Shown: piece by piece, positions 1 through 6,648 of the stretch | Layout: every line of letters starts with the position of its first letter | Position numbering within the stretch: the stretch's first letter is position 1 | Notes under the pieces: model-generated | Database searches by the model: none | What the model was told of the DNA's origin: nothing | Seen by the model: the letters and a program-made list of their open reading frames with translations, nothing else | Position numbers and translations under genes: made by a program | NCBI GenBank assembly: GCA_021846065.1 | Contig: JAJZCP010000021.1 | Location: forward strand, 1 to 13,055 | Origin: Acidobacteriota bacterium | GTDB lineage: Bacteria; Acidobacteriota; Terriglobia; Terriglobales; Acidobacteriaceae | DNA: 13,055 bases | Reading direction: 5' to 3'

Positions 1-619
1 AAAACTCGCCGACGGGAAGGGTGGAATCCGAGGGAACGCGCAGCCACGGACCCCAGCTAACGACGATACGCGTGAAAGGTTTTGGAATCTGGAAGCGATC
101 CCAGGAGCGCAGAACCCAGCATCGCTCGGGCTGGAGATGAAAGCAGCCAATGGGAGCGCCGGTGAGCCGGGCGAGGTGGATGGGGCCGGCCTTGGCGCGG
201 TGGATGGGACCGCGCGGTCCGTCAGCGGTGAAGATGGCCGGCTGGGCGGAATCGAGGACGCGCGCCAGTCCGATGAGTGCCTGAGCACCGCCACGCGAAC
301 TGGAACCGCGTACGGCGTGGTAGCCGAAGAGCGCGAGAACGCGCGTGATGAGTTCGCCGTCAAAACTCTGGCTGATGACGATGGTGGCATGGGTGGAGCG
401 GTAATAGTAAGCACAGGCCAGGACGCACTGATGCCAGAAGCAATAGATTTCACGACCGGGAGTAAAGCCGTGGAAGGCTGGTGTGACGCCCTCTTCGGCG
501 ATGACCTCGAATTTCCAGGTATGACCAAGGGCGTGAAGCAGGAGCCAGACAAGACGCGGAACCGTGGCCAGCAAAAGGCGCTGACGGAAGGTGAATGGGC
601 TGGAAGAACGCCGGGGCAC
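1..619 (-). CDS. DUF374 / LPLAT-family acyltransferase-like protein, 3' end beyond window
   Basis: The first 206 codons are visible and the gene runs off the left edge. The family (DUF374, lysophospholipid acyltransferase superfamily) is thought to acylate lipids or lipid A-like molecules at the inner membrane; the exact substrate is not known to me. The supporting motifs are FWHQ at residues 61-64 with the candidate catalytic His63, SQSFDGELI at 83-91, RGSSSRGGAQAL at about 104-115, TADGPRGP at 131-138, and a SWDRFQIPKPF stretch at about 172-182; all follow the family pattern in order. Residues about 15-32 are hydrophobic, compatible with membrane association. The chosen start is GTG at 619-617. 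The frame stays open upstream into the permease gene, but no better start is seen, and the Shine-Dalgarno signal is weak. The gap to the permease stop is 55 bases, so it probably shares the ABC transporter mRNA. Family call is firm, function tentative. Confidence 0.88.
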   Translation of the reverse strand, partial: MPRRSSSPFTFRQRLLLATVPRLVWLLLHALGHTWKFEVIAEEGVTPAFHGFTPGREIYCFWHQCVLACAYYYRSTHATIVISQSFDGELITRVLALFGYHAVRGSSSRGGAQALIGLARVLDSAQPAIFTADGPRGPIHRAKAGPIHLARLTGAPIGCFHLQPERCWVLRSWDRFQIPKPFTRIVVSWGPWLRVPSDSTLPVGEF

Positions 620-674
620 AAGATGGATTGTACCTGCGGCGAAAGGTTTGGGGCGTGCGATGCGAGCGGTGCGA

Positions 675-1934
675 TTAGCTGTAGCGGAGCCAGCGCATCA
701 TCTCCGGCAGAGTGGCGCGTTTGCCGTACATGAGGATACCGATGCGATAGAGACGGGTGGAAAACCAGAGAACAGCGGCGATGGCGAGAAGCATGAGCGC
801 GATGGAGGCCCCAATCTGCCACATGGGCGGCATCTGCGAGCCCATGCGCAGAAACATGACGATGGGCGTGCAGGGCGGGAAGAGCGAGGCGGCGACGACC
901 CAGAAGGAGTTCGGGTTGGTGGAGATAAGCAGGATCATGCTGAAGCTGAGCCAGACCGGCAAAGCGGCCAGAGGCGAATACTGTTGAAGCTCCTGTTCGG
1001 TTTCCAGCGTAGCTCCAAGTCCGGCGAAGAGCGCAGAGTTCAGCGTGTATCCGAGTAGAAAATAGACGGCGAAGAGGACAATCTGGAGCAGAGAGATGTG
1101 AATCTGGAGATTTCCGGAGAGATATTGCGCGCCAAGCGCCGAGCCGGCGAAGATGGCTCCTGCGGAGATCCAGATGAGAATTTGCGTGAGACCGACGGCC
1201 CCGATGCCGACAAGCTTGCCGGTGAGCATGTCGCCGGCCTTGACGGTGGCGAGCATGACCTCGAAGATACGCGATGTCTTCTCCTGAATGACGGAGCGAC
1301 CGACGTTGAGACCGTAGATCATGGTGGTCATGGTGAGCAGCAGTGCCATGATGTAGGCGGAGTAAAAGCTGGAGACGGCGTTGCTGGTGACCTCTTTGCC
1401 GTTCTTGATCTGGCGGGTATCGACTTTGACGGTTTTGAGCAGTGTGTCCGCAGTGGAAGCAGCGATCCCATCCTGCAGAAGACGGCGGCGCAGCAGAGCG
1501 TGATTCAGCGCGGACTGGAGGCGGTCGCCGGTCACGAAATCGCCGGAGGTCTGCGCTTCGTAGGTGGCCTGGACGGGACCGGAGGCGGGAACGTCTACCC
1601 AGAGGAAGCCGTCGATGGCTTTGCTGTCCACTTCGGAGACAAGCTTGCTGCGGTCAGAGTCCATGAGCATGCCGGGCATCTCCGGTGTGAAGAGATCGAC
1701 GGTGGCTTTGGCGTCGGTGTCGGCGAGAATCTGCGAGCGGATTTCCGCGGCAAGCGCAGGATCGCTGGATGCGATGGCGATGTGCTTGTCGGAACCGGAG
1801 TGTTTGCCGGAGAGAAACGAGAGATAGAAGACGCCGACGAAGACTGCGGGCAGCAGAATGGTGGTGATGAGGAAGGTTCTGGCGCGGACCTGCTCCATGT
1901 ATTCGCGTTTGGCAATCAGCAGGATGTTACGCAT
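675..1934 (-). CDS. NatB-type ABC-2 transporter permease
   Basis: This 419-residue integral membrane protein is the membrane half of an ABC exporter whose ATPase is encoded immediately upstream. It has a cytoplasmic N-terminus, a first membrane helix at about residues 22-42, a large extracytoplasmic domain at about 43-187, and then five or six hydrophobic segments (about 188-210, 242-265, 280-303, 325-360, 375-393). The sequence EKTSRIFEVMLATVK at about 218-232, followed by a GKLVGIG helix start, is the hallmark of the NatB/ABC2_membrane_3 family. I chose ATG 1934-1932 rather than an in-frame start 13 codons earlier because GGGAGG (1943-1948) lies 8 bases upstream and the protein then begins MRNILLIAKREY, a normal start for the family. 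The ATG overlaps the ATPase stop by 8 bases, suggesting translational coupling. The family contains sodium, drug and peptide exporters; the substrate here cannot be read from the sequence. Confidence 0.93.
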   Translation of the reverse strand: MRNILLIAKREYMEQVRARTFLITTILLPAVFVGVFYLSFLSGKHSGSDKHIAIASSDPALAAEIRSQILADTDAKATVDLFTPEMPGMLMDSDRSKLVSEVDSKAIDGFLWVDVPASGPVQATYEAQTSGDFVTGDRLQSALNHALLRRRLLQDGIAASTADTLLKTVKVDTRQIKNGKEVTSNAVSSFYSAYIMALLLTMTTMIYGLNVGRSVIQEKTSRIFEVMLATVKAGDMLTGKLVGIGAVGLTQILIWISAGAIFAGSALGAQYLSGNLQIHISLLQIVLFAVYFLLGYTLNSALFAGLGATLETEQELQQYSPLAALPVWLSFSMILLISTNPNSFWVVAASLFPPCTPIVMFLRMGSQMPPMWQIGASIALMLLAIAAVLWFSTRLYRIGILMYGKRATLPEMMRWLRYS

Positions 1935-2829
1935 CGACTTTGCCTCCCACGGCCTGGATGAATATCTCTTCAAGCGACGGCTCCATCAGCTCGAAGCGGT
2001 AGATGGTTGTATGGGCTGCGGCCTCGGCGAGCAGTTTCTGCGCATCGCCGTTTTCTTTGAGGCGAATCTCAGCATGGCCGGAGTAATTTTTTGCTTCGGC
2101 GATCTCCGGGCTGCGCAGGAAGCTGTCGTCGCCTTCAAATTCGACGACGACACGGTCGCGTTTGTAGCGGCTCTTGATCTCTCGGACGCGCCCGGAGAGG
2201 ACGAGATTGCCCTGATGGATCAGAGCGATGGAGTCGCAGAGCTTTTCCACCTGGTCCATGCGATGCGTCGAGAAAAGGATGGTCCTGCCCTGCGCCTTCT
2301 GCTCAAGAAGAGTATCTTGCAGCAGAGAGGCGTTCACGGGATCGAGTCCGCTGAAAGGCTCATCCATGATGATGAGTTCCGGCTCATGAATGAGCGCGGC
2401 GATGAACTGGATCTTCTGCTGCATTCCCTTGGAGAGTTCTTGGGTTTTCTTGAGGATGGAGTGGGCGATATCGAGTTTTTTGGCCCAGGCGATGGCGCGC
2501 TTCTGCGCTTCGGCGGCGGAGAGTCCGTGCAGGCTGCCCATGAAGATGAGCTGATCGAGAACCTTCATCTTTTTGTATAGGCCGCGCTCTTCGGGCAGAT
2601 AGCCGACGCGGGTTAGGCTGGCGCGCGTGAATGGTCTGTCAAAGAGCGTGATTGCTCCCGAGTCCGGCGCAGTGATGCCGATCATCATGCGGATGGAGCT
2701 GGTTTTGCCGGATCCGTTGGGGCCGAGCAGGCCGAACATCTGGCCAGGCTCGATGCGAAAGCTAAGTTGGTTAACAGCTACTTTATCCTGATATGCCTTG
2801 GTAACAGCGGAGAGTTCAACAACAGGCAT
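1927..2829 (-). CDS. NatA-type ABC transporter ATP-binding protein
   Basis: This 300-residue ATPase energises the neighbouring permease at the inner membrane. The nucleotide-binding domain is complete: Walker A GPNGSGKT at 36-43, a Q-loop region of the NatA type (YLPEERGLY, 77-85), signature LSKGMQQ at 132-138, Walker B LIIMDEP at 152-158, D-loop SGLDP at 160-164 and an H-loop histidine in FSTHRM. A C-terminal extension of about 80 residues (DUF4162-like, ending near MEPSLEEIFI) is typical of NatA-like ATPases paired with NatB permeases. The frame is open 58 codons further upstream, but ATG 2829-2827 is chosen because GGAG (2837-2840) lies 7 bases before it and the protein then starts MPVVELSAV, as expected for the family. 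It is the first gene of a minus-strand unit, divergent from the small membrane protein gene across 134 bases. Confidence 0.95.
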   Translation of the reverse strand: MPVVELSAVTKAYQDKVAVNQLSFRIEPGQMFGLLGPNGSGKTSSIRMMIGITAPDSGAITLFDRPFTRASLTRVGYLPEERGLYKKMKVLDQLIFMGSLHGLSAAEAQKRAIAWAKKLDIAHSILKKTQELSKGMQQKIQFIAALIHEPELIIMDEPFSGLDPVNASLLQDTLLEQKAQGRTILFSTHRMDQVEKLCDSIALIHQGNLVLSGRVREIKSRYKRDRVVVEFEGDDSFLRSPEIAEAKNYSGHAEIRLKENGDAQKLLAEAAAHTTIYRFELMEPSLEEIFIQAVGGKVDA

Positions 2830-2866
2830 TCGGTGACTCCGGTGGATTGTTTTTTCGATTGCGGCA

Positions 2867-2875
2867 AGGATAGCA
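2867..2875 (-). promoter_or_regulatory. Candidate extended -10 promoter for the ABC transporter unit
   Basis: Read on the minus strand these bases are TGCTATCCT, which fits the extended -10 pattern TGnTATnnT. They end 37 bases before the ATPase ATG. I see no -35 box at the usual 17-base distance, so this rests on one element in a GC-rich intergenic region and is tentative. Confidence 0.3.
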
Positions 2876-2928
2876 CAGGGCGCACAGAGGGCTGCGGAGC
2901 CAGGGCGCGTGGGGAACGGCAGCCCGGC

Positions 2929-2957
2929 TTGCTGCGCACCCGAGAGTGGATTAGATT
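2929..2957 (+). promoter_or_regulatory. Candidate promoter placing the transcript start next to the small membrane protein ATG
   Basis: TTGCTG (2929-2934) and TAGATT (2952-2957) are separated by 17 bases and match the sigma-70 consensus at three and four of six positions. The -10-like box ends 6 bases before the ATG at 2964, which would place transcription initiation at or beside the start codon. There is no Shine-Dalgarno sequence at a proper distance, in agreement with leaderless translation. The match is modest and could be chance. Confidence 0.3.
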
Positions 2958-2963
2958 GCAGGA

Positions 2964-3188
2964 ATGATGAAGACACTGATGCGGGCAGCAGTAGAAATCG
3001 CATTCATCGTGTTTCTGTTTTACGCGAATCTGCTGATGGGCGAGTTTACGCAGTCGGGCGAAGCACGCGGGCATGGGCTTGCTTGGGCGATGCGGGATGT
3101 GGTGACGCGTGAGAATGTGGCAATTGCACTGGTTGGAGCGTTGATCGGCTATGCGGTGGTGGAGCTGCTGCGCAGGCGGTTGCAGTGA
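2964..3188 (+). CDS. Small two-helix membrane protein of unknown function (74 aa)
   Basis: I do not recognise a named family. The protein has two predicted membrane helices, at about residues 8-26 (rich in Ile, Phe, Val, Leu) and about 51-68. They are joined by a polar loop of about 25 residues that includes TQSGEARG and MRDVVTREN. A basic tail, LLRRRLQ, follows. The basic ends suggest both termini face the cytoplasm. Two ATG codons stand in tandem (2964 and 2967) with AGGA directly against the first, too close for ordinary ribosome binding, so a leaderless start is possible. The gene lies 51 bases before recG on the same strand and is probably co-transcribed with it. Its position between divergent units and its clear hydrophobic pattern argue that it is real rather than a chance frame. 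Nothing in the sequence ties it to DNA repair. Confidence 0.72.
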   Translation: MMKTLMRAAVEIAFIVFLFYANLLMGEFTQSGEARGHGLAWAMRDVVTRENVAIALVGALIGYAVVELLRRRLQ

Positions 3189-3239
3189 GCGTGGCAGCGC
3201 TGTGGCGGGCGGCGGCCCGGCGGTTGTAGCATCCGAAGT

Positions 3240-5495
3240 GTGACTGCGCTCGATACCCCAGTAATGTATGTGCGTGGCGTGGGGCCGCGTGTGGCCACGC
3301 TGCTGGAAGCAAAGGGAATCCGCACGGCGGAAGACCTGCTGTATCACCTGCCCTTCCGATATGAGGACAGGCAGCATCCGAAGGCGCTGTACGAGCTGAA
3401 GGCCGGCGAAACAGCGTCGGTGATCGGGGAGATTCGCAGTGCCGGGCTGGTTCGGACGAATCGAAAGCCGATCTTCGAGATTGTGTTGGCTCAGGGTGCG
3501 TTCACAATCAAGTGCATGTGGTTCAACGGCGGCTATCTGCAGGGACGACTGCGCGCCGGCCAGGCGATCGCGCTCTTTGGGCGCATGGAGGCTTCGCGTT
3601 CGTCGCGGAATCTGAAGATGATTCAACCGCAGTTTGAGCTGCTGCCGGAAGCGGGCGGCGACGAGCAGACGCGGTTGCTGGAAGTGGGACGGATTACACC
3701 GGTGTATGAGTCGCTGGGTGGAGCGCAGCTTGCCTCACGCTGGCAGCGCAAGGTGATCTTTCAATTGCTGGAGTCGATCCGCGGCAACGTGCCGGAGTGT
3801 CTGCCAGGGGCGATCCGCAAGCGGAACGGGTTGCCGGAGCGCGAGACTGCGCTGGCGGAAGCGCATTTTCCATTGGAGGGAACAGCGGCAGACGATCTGG
3901 AGCAGGCGCGGACACCGGCGCAGCGGAGGCTGATCTTTGAAGAGCTGTTTTTCCTGGAGCTGGGGCTGGAGTTGAAACGCCGCCGCAGCCGCGAACAGAA
4001 AGGGATCGCCTTTGCGACGACGGAGGGAGTGCGCGAGGCCATCCGGGAGATTCTGCCATTTCACCCGACCACCTCGCAGAAGCGATCTCTGGGGGAGATT
4101 GTGGCGGATATGAGGGAGCCGCATCCGATGCGACGGCTGCTGCAGGGGGATGTGGGATCGGGCAAGACGATTGTGGCGCTGCAGGCGATGGTGGTGGCAA
4201 TGGAAAACGGCTACCAGACGGCGCTGATGGCCCCGACGGAGATACTTGCGACGCAGCATTATCTGGCGGCGCGGAAGCTGCTCGGAAGGTCTTCGCGGAA
4301 GTATCGAATGGCGCTGCTGACAGGATCGGTGGATGCGGAGACCAAACGCGCGCTGCGACGGCAGATGCAACGCGGCGAGGTGCAACTGGTGATCGGGACA
4401 CATGCGCTGATTGAGGAGAACGTGGAGTTCGACCGGCTTGGACTGGTGGTGGTCGATGAGCAGCATCGGTTTGGCGTGATGCAGCGCTTTCGGCTGATGA
4501 AGAAGCCGAACGATGCGGAGCCGGATGTGCTGGTGATGACGGCTACGCCGATTCCACGAACGCTGGCGCTGACGCTCTATGGCGACCTGGACACGAGCGT
4601 GCTGGACGATCTGCCGCCGGGGCGGACGCCGATTACGACGCGGCGCGTGGCGAGCGAACGCGCGGAGGAAGTTTGGGAGTTTGTGCACGGACAGGTAGCG
4701 GCGGGCAGGCAGGCATACATTGTGTATCCGGTGATTGAAGGCAGCAGGGACGATCAGCAGGAGCTGGACTTTGCGCAGGAGAGCGCGGGCGAAGCCGAGG
4801 TAACAGAAAAACCAAAGCGTAAATCCGCACGCAGCCAGACACTGTTTGCCAACGAGAAGACGACCGCCAGGCCGCGCATGGAGTTGCGCTCGGCCACGGA
4901 GATGCATGAACAACTGCGCACGAGAGCACTTGCGGGATTGCGCGTGGGACTGCTGCATGGGCGGATGAGCGCAGACGAAAAAGAAGTGGTGATGCGGCGG
5001 TTCCAGCGCGGAGAGGTGGACGTGCTGGTAGCGACGACGGTGGTGGAGGTGGGTGTGGACGTGCCGAACGCGACGGTAATGGTGATCGATCACGCGGAGC
5101 GGTTCGGGCTGGCGCAATTGCATCAGTTGCGTGGGCGGGTGGGCCGCGGAAGCGCAAAGAGCTTCTGCATTCTGATGACGGGGGAGAGAGTTTCTGCCGA
5201 GGCCGAGCAGCGGCTGGAAGCGATGGTGGCGACACAGAATGGATTTGAACTGGCGGAGCTGGATTTGAAAATGCGTGGACCGGGGGAGTTTTTCGGTACC
5301 CGTCAGGCCGGGTTGCCGGGTTTTCGGGTGGTGAATCTGGTACGAGACCGAGAATTGCTGGAGATGGCGAAGCAGGAAGCGGTACGGTTTGTAACGGCTC
5401 CTGACCCGGAGGTGACGGAGGCGGAGCGACGCAGAGTATGGGATCACCTGAAACAAAGCTGGCAGCGGCGATATGGGCTGATGGAGGCGGGATGA
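3240..5495 (+). CDS. recG: ATP-dependent DNA helicase RecG
   Basis: RecG is a cytoplasmic superfamily 2 helicase that remodels stalled forks, D-loops and Holliday junctions. The 751-residue protein opens with a VRGVGPR...LLYHLPFRYEDR region and the OB-fold wedge domain (about 50-150). The motor carries Walker A GDVGSGKT (303-310), DEQH (406-409), TATPIPRTL, HGRMSADEKE, ATTVVEVGVDVPNA and QLRGRVGRG. The GEFFGTRQ-G-PGF stretch near the C-terminus is the RecG TRG region. It is longer than E. coli RecG (693 aa), mainly because of a polar, charged insert of about 45 residues near 503-550. The start taken is GTG 3240; ATG at 3264 (residue 9) is the alternative. Neither has a recognisable Shine-Dalgarno sequence, so the start is the uncertain part. 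It is preceded by the small membrane protein gene and followed on the same strand by the secreted protein gene after 211 bases. Confidence 0.97.
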   Translation: MTALDTPVMYVRGVGPRVATLLEAKGIRTAEDLLYHLPFRYEDRQHPKALYELKAGETASVIGEIRSAGLVRTNRKPIFEIVLAQGAFTIKCMWFNGGYLQGRLRAGQAIALFGRMEASRSSRNLKMIQPQFELLPEAGGDEQTRLLEVGRITPVYESLGGAQLASRWQRKVIFQLLESIRGNVPECLPGAIRKRNGLPERETALAEAHFPLEGTAADDLEQARTPAQRRLIFEELFFLELGLELKRRRSREQKGIAFATTEGVREAIREILPFHPTTSQKRSLGEIVADMREPHPMRRLLQGDVGSGKTIVALQAMVVAMENGYQTALMAPTEILATQHYLAARKLLGRSSRKYRMALLTGSVDAETKRALRRQMQRGEVQLVIGTHALIEENVEFDRLGLVVVDEQHRFGVMQRFRLMKKPNDAEPDVLVMTATPIPRTLALTLYGDLDTSVLDDLPPGRTPITTRRVASERAEEVWEFVHGQVAAGRQAYIVYPVIEGSRDDQQELDFAQESAGEAEVTEKPKRKSARSQTLFANEKTTARPRMELRSATEMHEQLRTRALAGLRVGLLHGRMSADEKEVVMRRFQRGEVDVLVATTVVEVGVDVPNATVMVIDHAERFGLAQLHQLRGRVGRGSAKSFCILMTGERVSAEAEQRLEAMVATQNGFELAELDLKMRGPGEFFGTRQAGLPGFRVVNLVRDRELLEMAKQEAVRFVTAPDPEVTEAERRRVWDHLKQSWQRRYGLMEAG

Positions 5496-5562
5496 AACAG
5501 GGCTGGATCGAGAAAGATTGCGATGGGATGGAAACCGGGTGCGCGGAAAAGAAAATAAGTTG

Positions 5563-5591
5563 TGATTGAAGCAGGTTTGCGCAACTATTCT
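5563..5591 (+). promoter_or_regulatory. Candidate promoter with a palindrome in its spacer, before the Gly/His-rich gene
   Basis: TGATTG (5563-5568) and TATTCT (5586-5591) are 17 bases apart; both are only partial matches to sigma-70 boxes. The spacer contains the perfect 8-base palindrome TTGCGCAA at 5577-5584, placed where a repressor site could sit. It would give a leader of roughly 110 bases. No terminator separates it from recG, so read-through from recG is also possible. Confidence 0.25.
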
Positions 5592-5644
5592 GTAGAAGTC
5601 TGGTCGATAGGATCAGAAGCGCTGAAAAAGGCGCAGGAGATTCA

Positions 5645-5664
5645 GGAGAAATGAGGGTTTCTCC
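5645..5664 (+). promoter_or_regulatory. Leader hairpin before the Gly/His-rich gene
   Basis: GGAGAAA (5645-5651) and TTTCTCC (5658-5664) form a perfect 7-base-pair stem with a 6-base loop, about 42 bases before the gene's ATG. The stem overlaps the ATG (5651-5653) of a possible 8-codon upstream reading frame, MRVSPLDA, ending with TGA at 5675-5677. AGGAG at 5635-5639 is 11 bases before that ATG. No U-tract follows the stem, so it is not an ordinary terminator; a role in mRNA stability or translation is only a guess. Confidence 0.35.
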
Positions 5665-5695
5665 ACTTGATGCGTGAAACGCTTTGAGGTTCTCC

Positions 5696-5701
5696 GGGAG
5701 G
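5696..5701 (+). promoter_or_regulatory. Ribosome binding site that decides the start of the Gly/His-rich gene
   Basis: GGGAGG lies 5 bases before ATG 5707. It favours this ATG over the in-frame GTG at 5674, because the shorter protein begins directly with a clean signal peptide. The site is part of a small inverted pair, CTCC-G-GGAG (5692-5700), which could partly mask it. Confidence 0.75.
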
Positions 5702-5706
5702 TTCCC

Positions 5707-6498
5707 ATGAAAGCGATTCGGATGCTGGGCGCGACGTTGGTTTTGGCCGTGGCGACGATGATTCCGGCGCGAGCGAATGTGTTCGTAGGGATCGGGTTTG
5801 GTCCGGTGCTGGCTCCGGTGCCCTACGCGTATGCGCCGCCGGTCTGCGATTACGGTTTCTACCAGTTTTATCCTTACTCCTGCGCACCGTATGGGTACTA
5901 TGATTCGGATTGGTTTTTCGGTGGAGCGTTCATCGGAGTTGGACCGTGGTTTGGCTGGGGCTATCCAGGATGGGGTTATGGCGGCTGGGGATACCGCGGC
6001 TGGGGTGATGATGGACGGTTCGGATACGGATACGGACGCTATGGATACGGACGCTATGGGTATGGACGTTATGGATACGGCGGACGACCTGGGATCGGCT
6101 ACGGAAATCGCGGTGCGTACGGCAACCGCGGCGGGTATGCGGGACGTGGAAACACCATCGCTCAGGGCGGGGCACCGCACGTGACGCCAGGGAACGGTGC
6201 ACGGCCTGGATACGGAGGCAATGGCTTCCGCTCCGCGGGAAACACAGGATTCCGCCCAACCTATGGCGGCGGAATGAGCGGTAGAAGCGTGACCAGTGCG
6301 CACATGATGCCAAGGGGAGGCAGCTACGGTGGCTCCCACTTCGGCGGCGGCGGATCTCACTTTGGCGGATTCGGCGGCGGATCACACTTTGGTGGATTCG
6401 GCGGTGGCCACATGGGAGGCGGCTTCGGTGGTGGACACTTCGGTGGTGGTGGACACTTCGGTGGCGGCGGACACTTTGGCGGCGGCGGACACCGGTAA
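5707..6498 (+). CDS. Secreted Gly/Tyr/Trp/His-rich low-complexity protein
   Basis: I do not recognise a named family. The 263-residue product begins with a Sec signal peptide (basic MKAIR, hydrophobic core at about 7-19, cleavage probably after ARA at 21-23). A Pro/Tyr-rich segment follows with the only two cysteines (C47 and C59), possibly a disulfide. Next come four WGYxG-like units (5956-6015), three exact GYGRY units (6028-6072), and a Gly/Asn/Arg-rich middle. The tail has eight histidines (211, 218, 227, 235, 244, 250, 256, 262) set in Gly/Phe runs and ends GGGGHR. Such composition suits an unstructured, envelope-exposed or matrix-forming protein. The His tail could bind metal ions, but no enzyme motif is visible. 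The gene is convergent with murG, shares no evident pathway with it, and is followed by a strong terminator. Reality of the gene is likely, since the Shine-Dalgarno, signal peptide and terminator agree. Confidence 0.85.
   Translation: MKAIRMLGATLVLAVATMIPARANVFVGIGFGPVLAPVPYAYAPPVCDYGFYQFYPYSCAPYGYYDSDWFFGGAFIGVGPWFGWGYPGWGYGGWGYRGWGDDGRFGYGYGRYGYGRYGYGRYGYGGRPGIGYGNRGAYGNRGGYAGRGNTIAQGGAPHVTPGNGARPGYGGNGFRSAGNTGFRPTYGGGMSGRSVTSAHMMPRGGSYGGSHFGGGGSHFGGFGGGSHFGGFGGGHMGGGFGGGHFGGGGHFGGGGHFGGGGHR
5956..6015 (+). repeat. Four 15-base units encoding WGYxG-like repeats
   Basis: Four in-frame units encode WGYPG, WGYGG, WGYRG and WGDDG within the secreted protein. The units differ at several third positions, so they look like an old coding repeat kept at the protein level. 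Confidence 0.8.
6028..6072 (+). repeat. Three 15-base units encoding GYGRY
   Basis: The first two units (6028-6042, 6043-6057) are identical at the DNA level and the third (6058-6072) has three synonymous changes. A partial unit follows. The near identity suggests recent expansion by slippage or recombination. Confidence 0.85.
6442..6495 (+). repeat. Three 18-base units encoding GGGGH(F/R) at the C-terminus
   Basis: Units at 6442-6459, 6460-6477 and 6478-6495 encode GGGGHF, GGGGHF and GGGGHR, and a related GGGHF unit precedes them. This is the densest histidine stretch of the secreted protein. Confidence 0.85.
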
Positions 6499-6553
6499 TC
6501 GTTCTGACGGTATGCCAGACAACTTGAAGGACCCGGACTGGCTGGCGTCCACA

Positions 6554-6587
6554 AATCGGGAGCGGCGAAAGCTGCTCCCGATTTTTT
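6554..6587 (+). terminator. Rho-independent terminator between convergent genes
   Basis: AATCGGGAGC (6554-6563) pairs perfectly with GCTCCCGATT (6574-6583). The stem extends inward through GGC/GCT (one G-U pair) to a GAAA tetraloop. On the plus strand a run of six T (6582-6587) follows, giving a strong terminator for the Gly/His-rich gene. On the minus strand only a short T-rich tract follows, so it may also end the murG transcript, less efficiently. Confidence 0.9.
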
Positions 6588-6648
6588 GTCGACTAGAAGC
6601 TGCAAGGAATCACGCAGAGATCGTGCAGGAACGGAAACGCGAGAGCAG

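Noticed and set aside
137..733. Plus-strand open frame at the left edge
   Set aside because: The minus strand here encodes a clear DUF374 protein; the plus frame has no domain and is its shadow.
3735..5456. 573-codon open frame antisense to recG
   Set aside because: It is rich in His, Arg and Gln with no motif, as expected for the reverse complement of a GC-rich gene; recG itself is certain.
4633..6360. 575-codon open frame on the minus strand across the recG end and the Gly/His-rich gene
   Set aside because: It lies antisense to two well-supported genes, is full of low-complexity Ala/Ser/Pro and Ile/Ser/Val runs that mirror the plus-strand repeats, and shows no domain. High GC and codon bias explain it.
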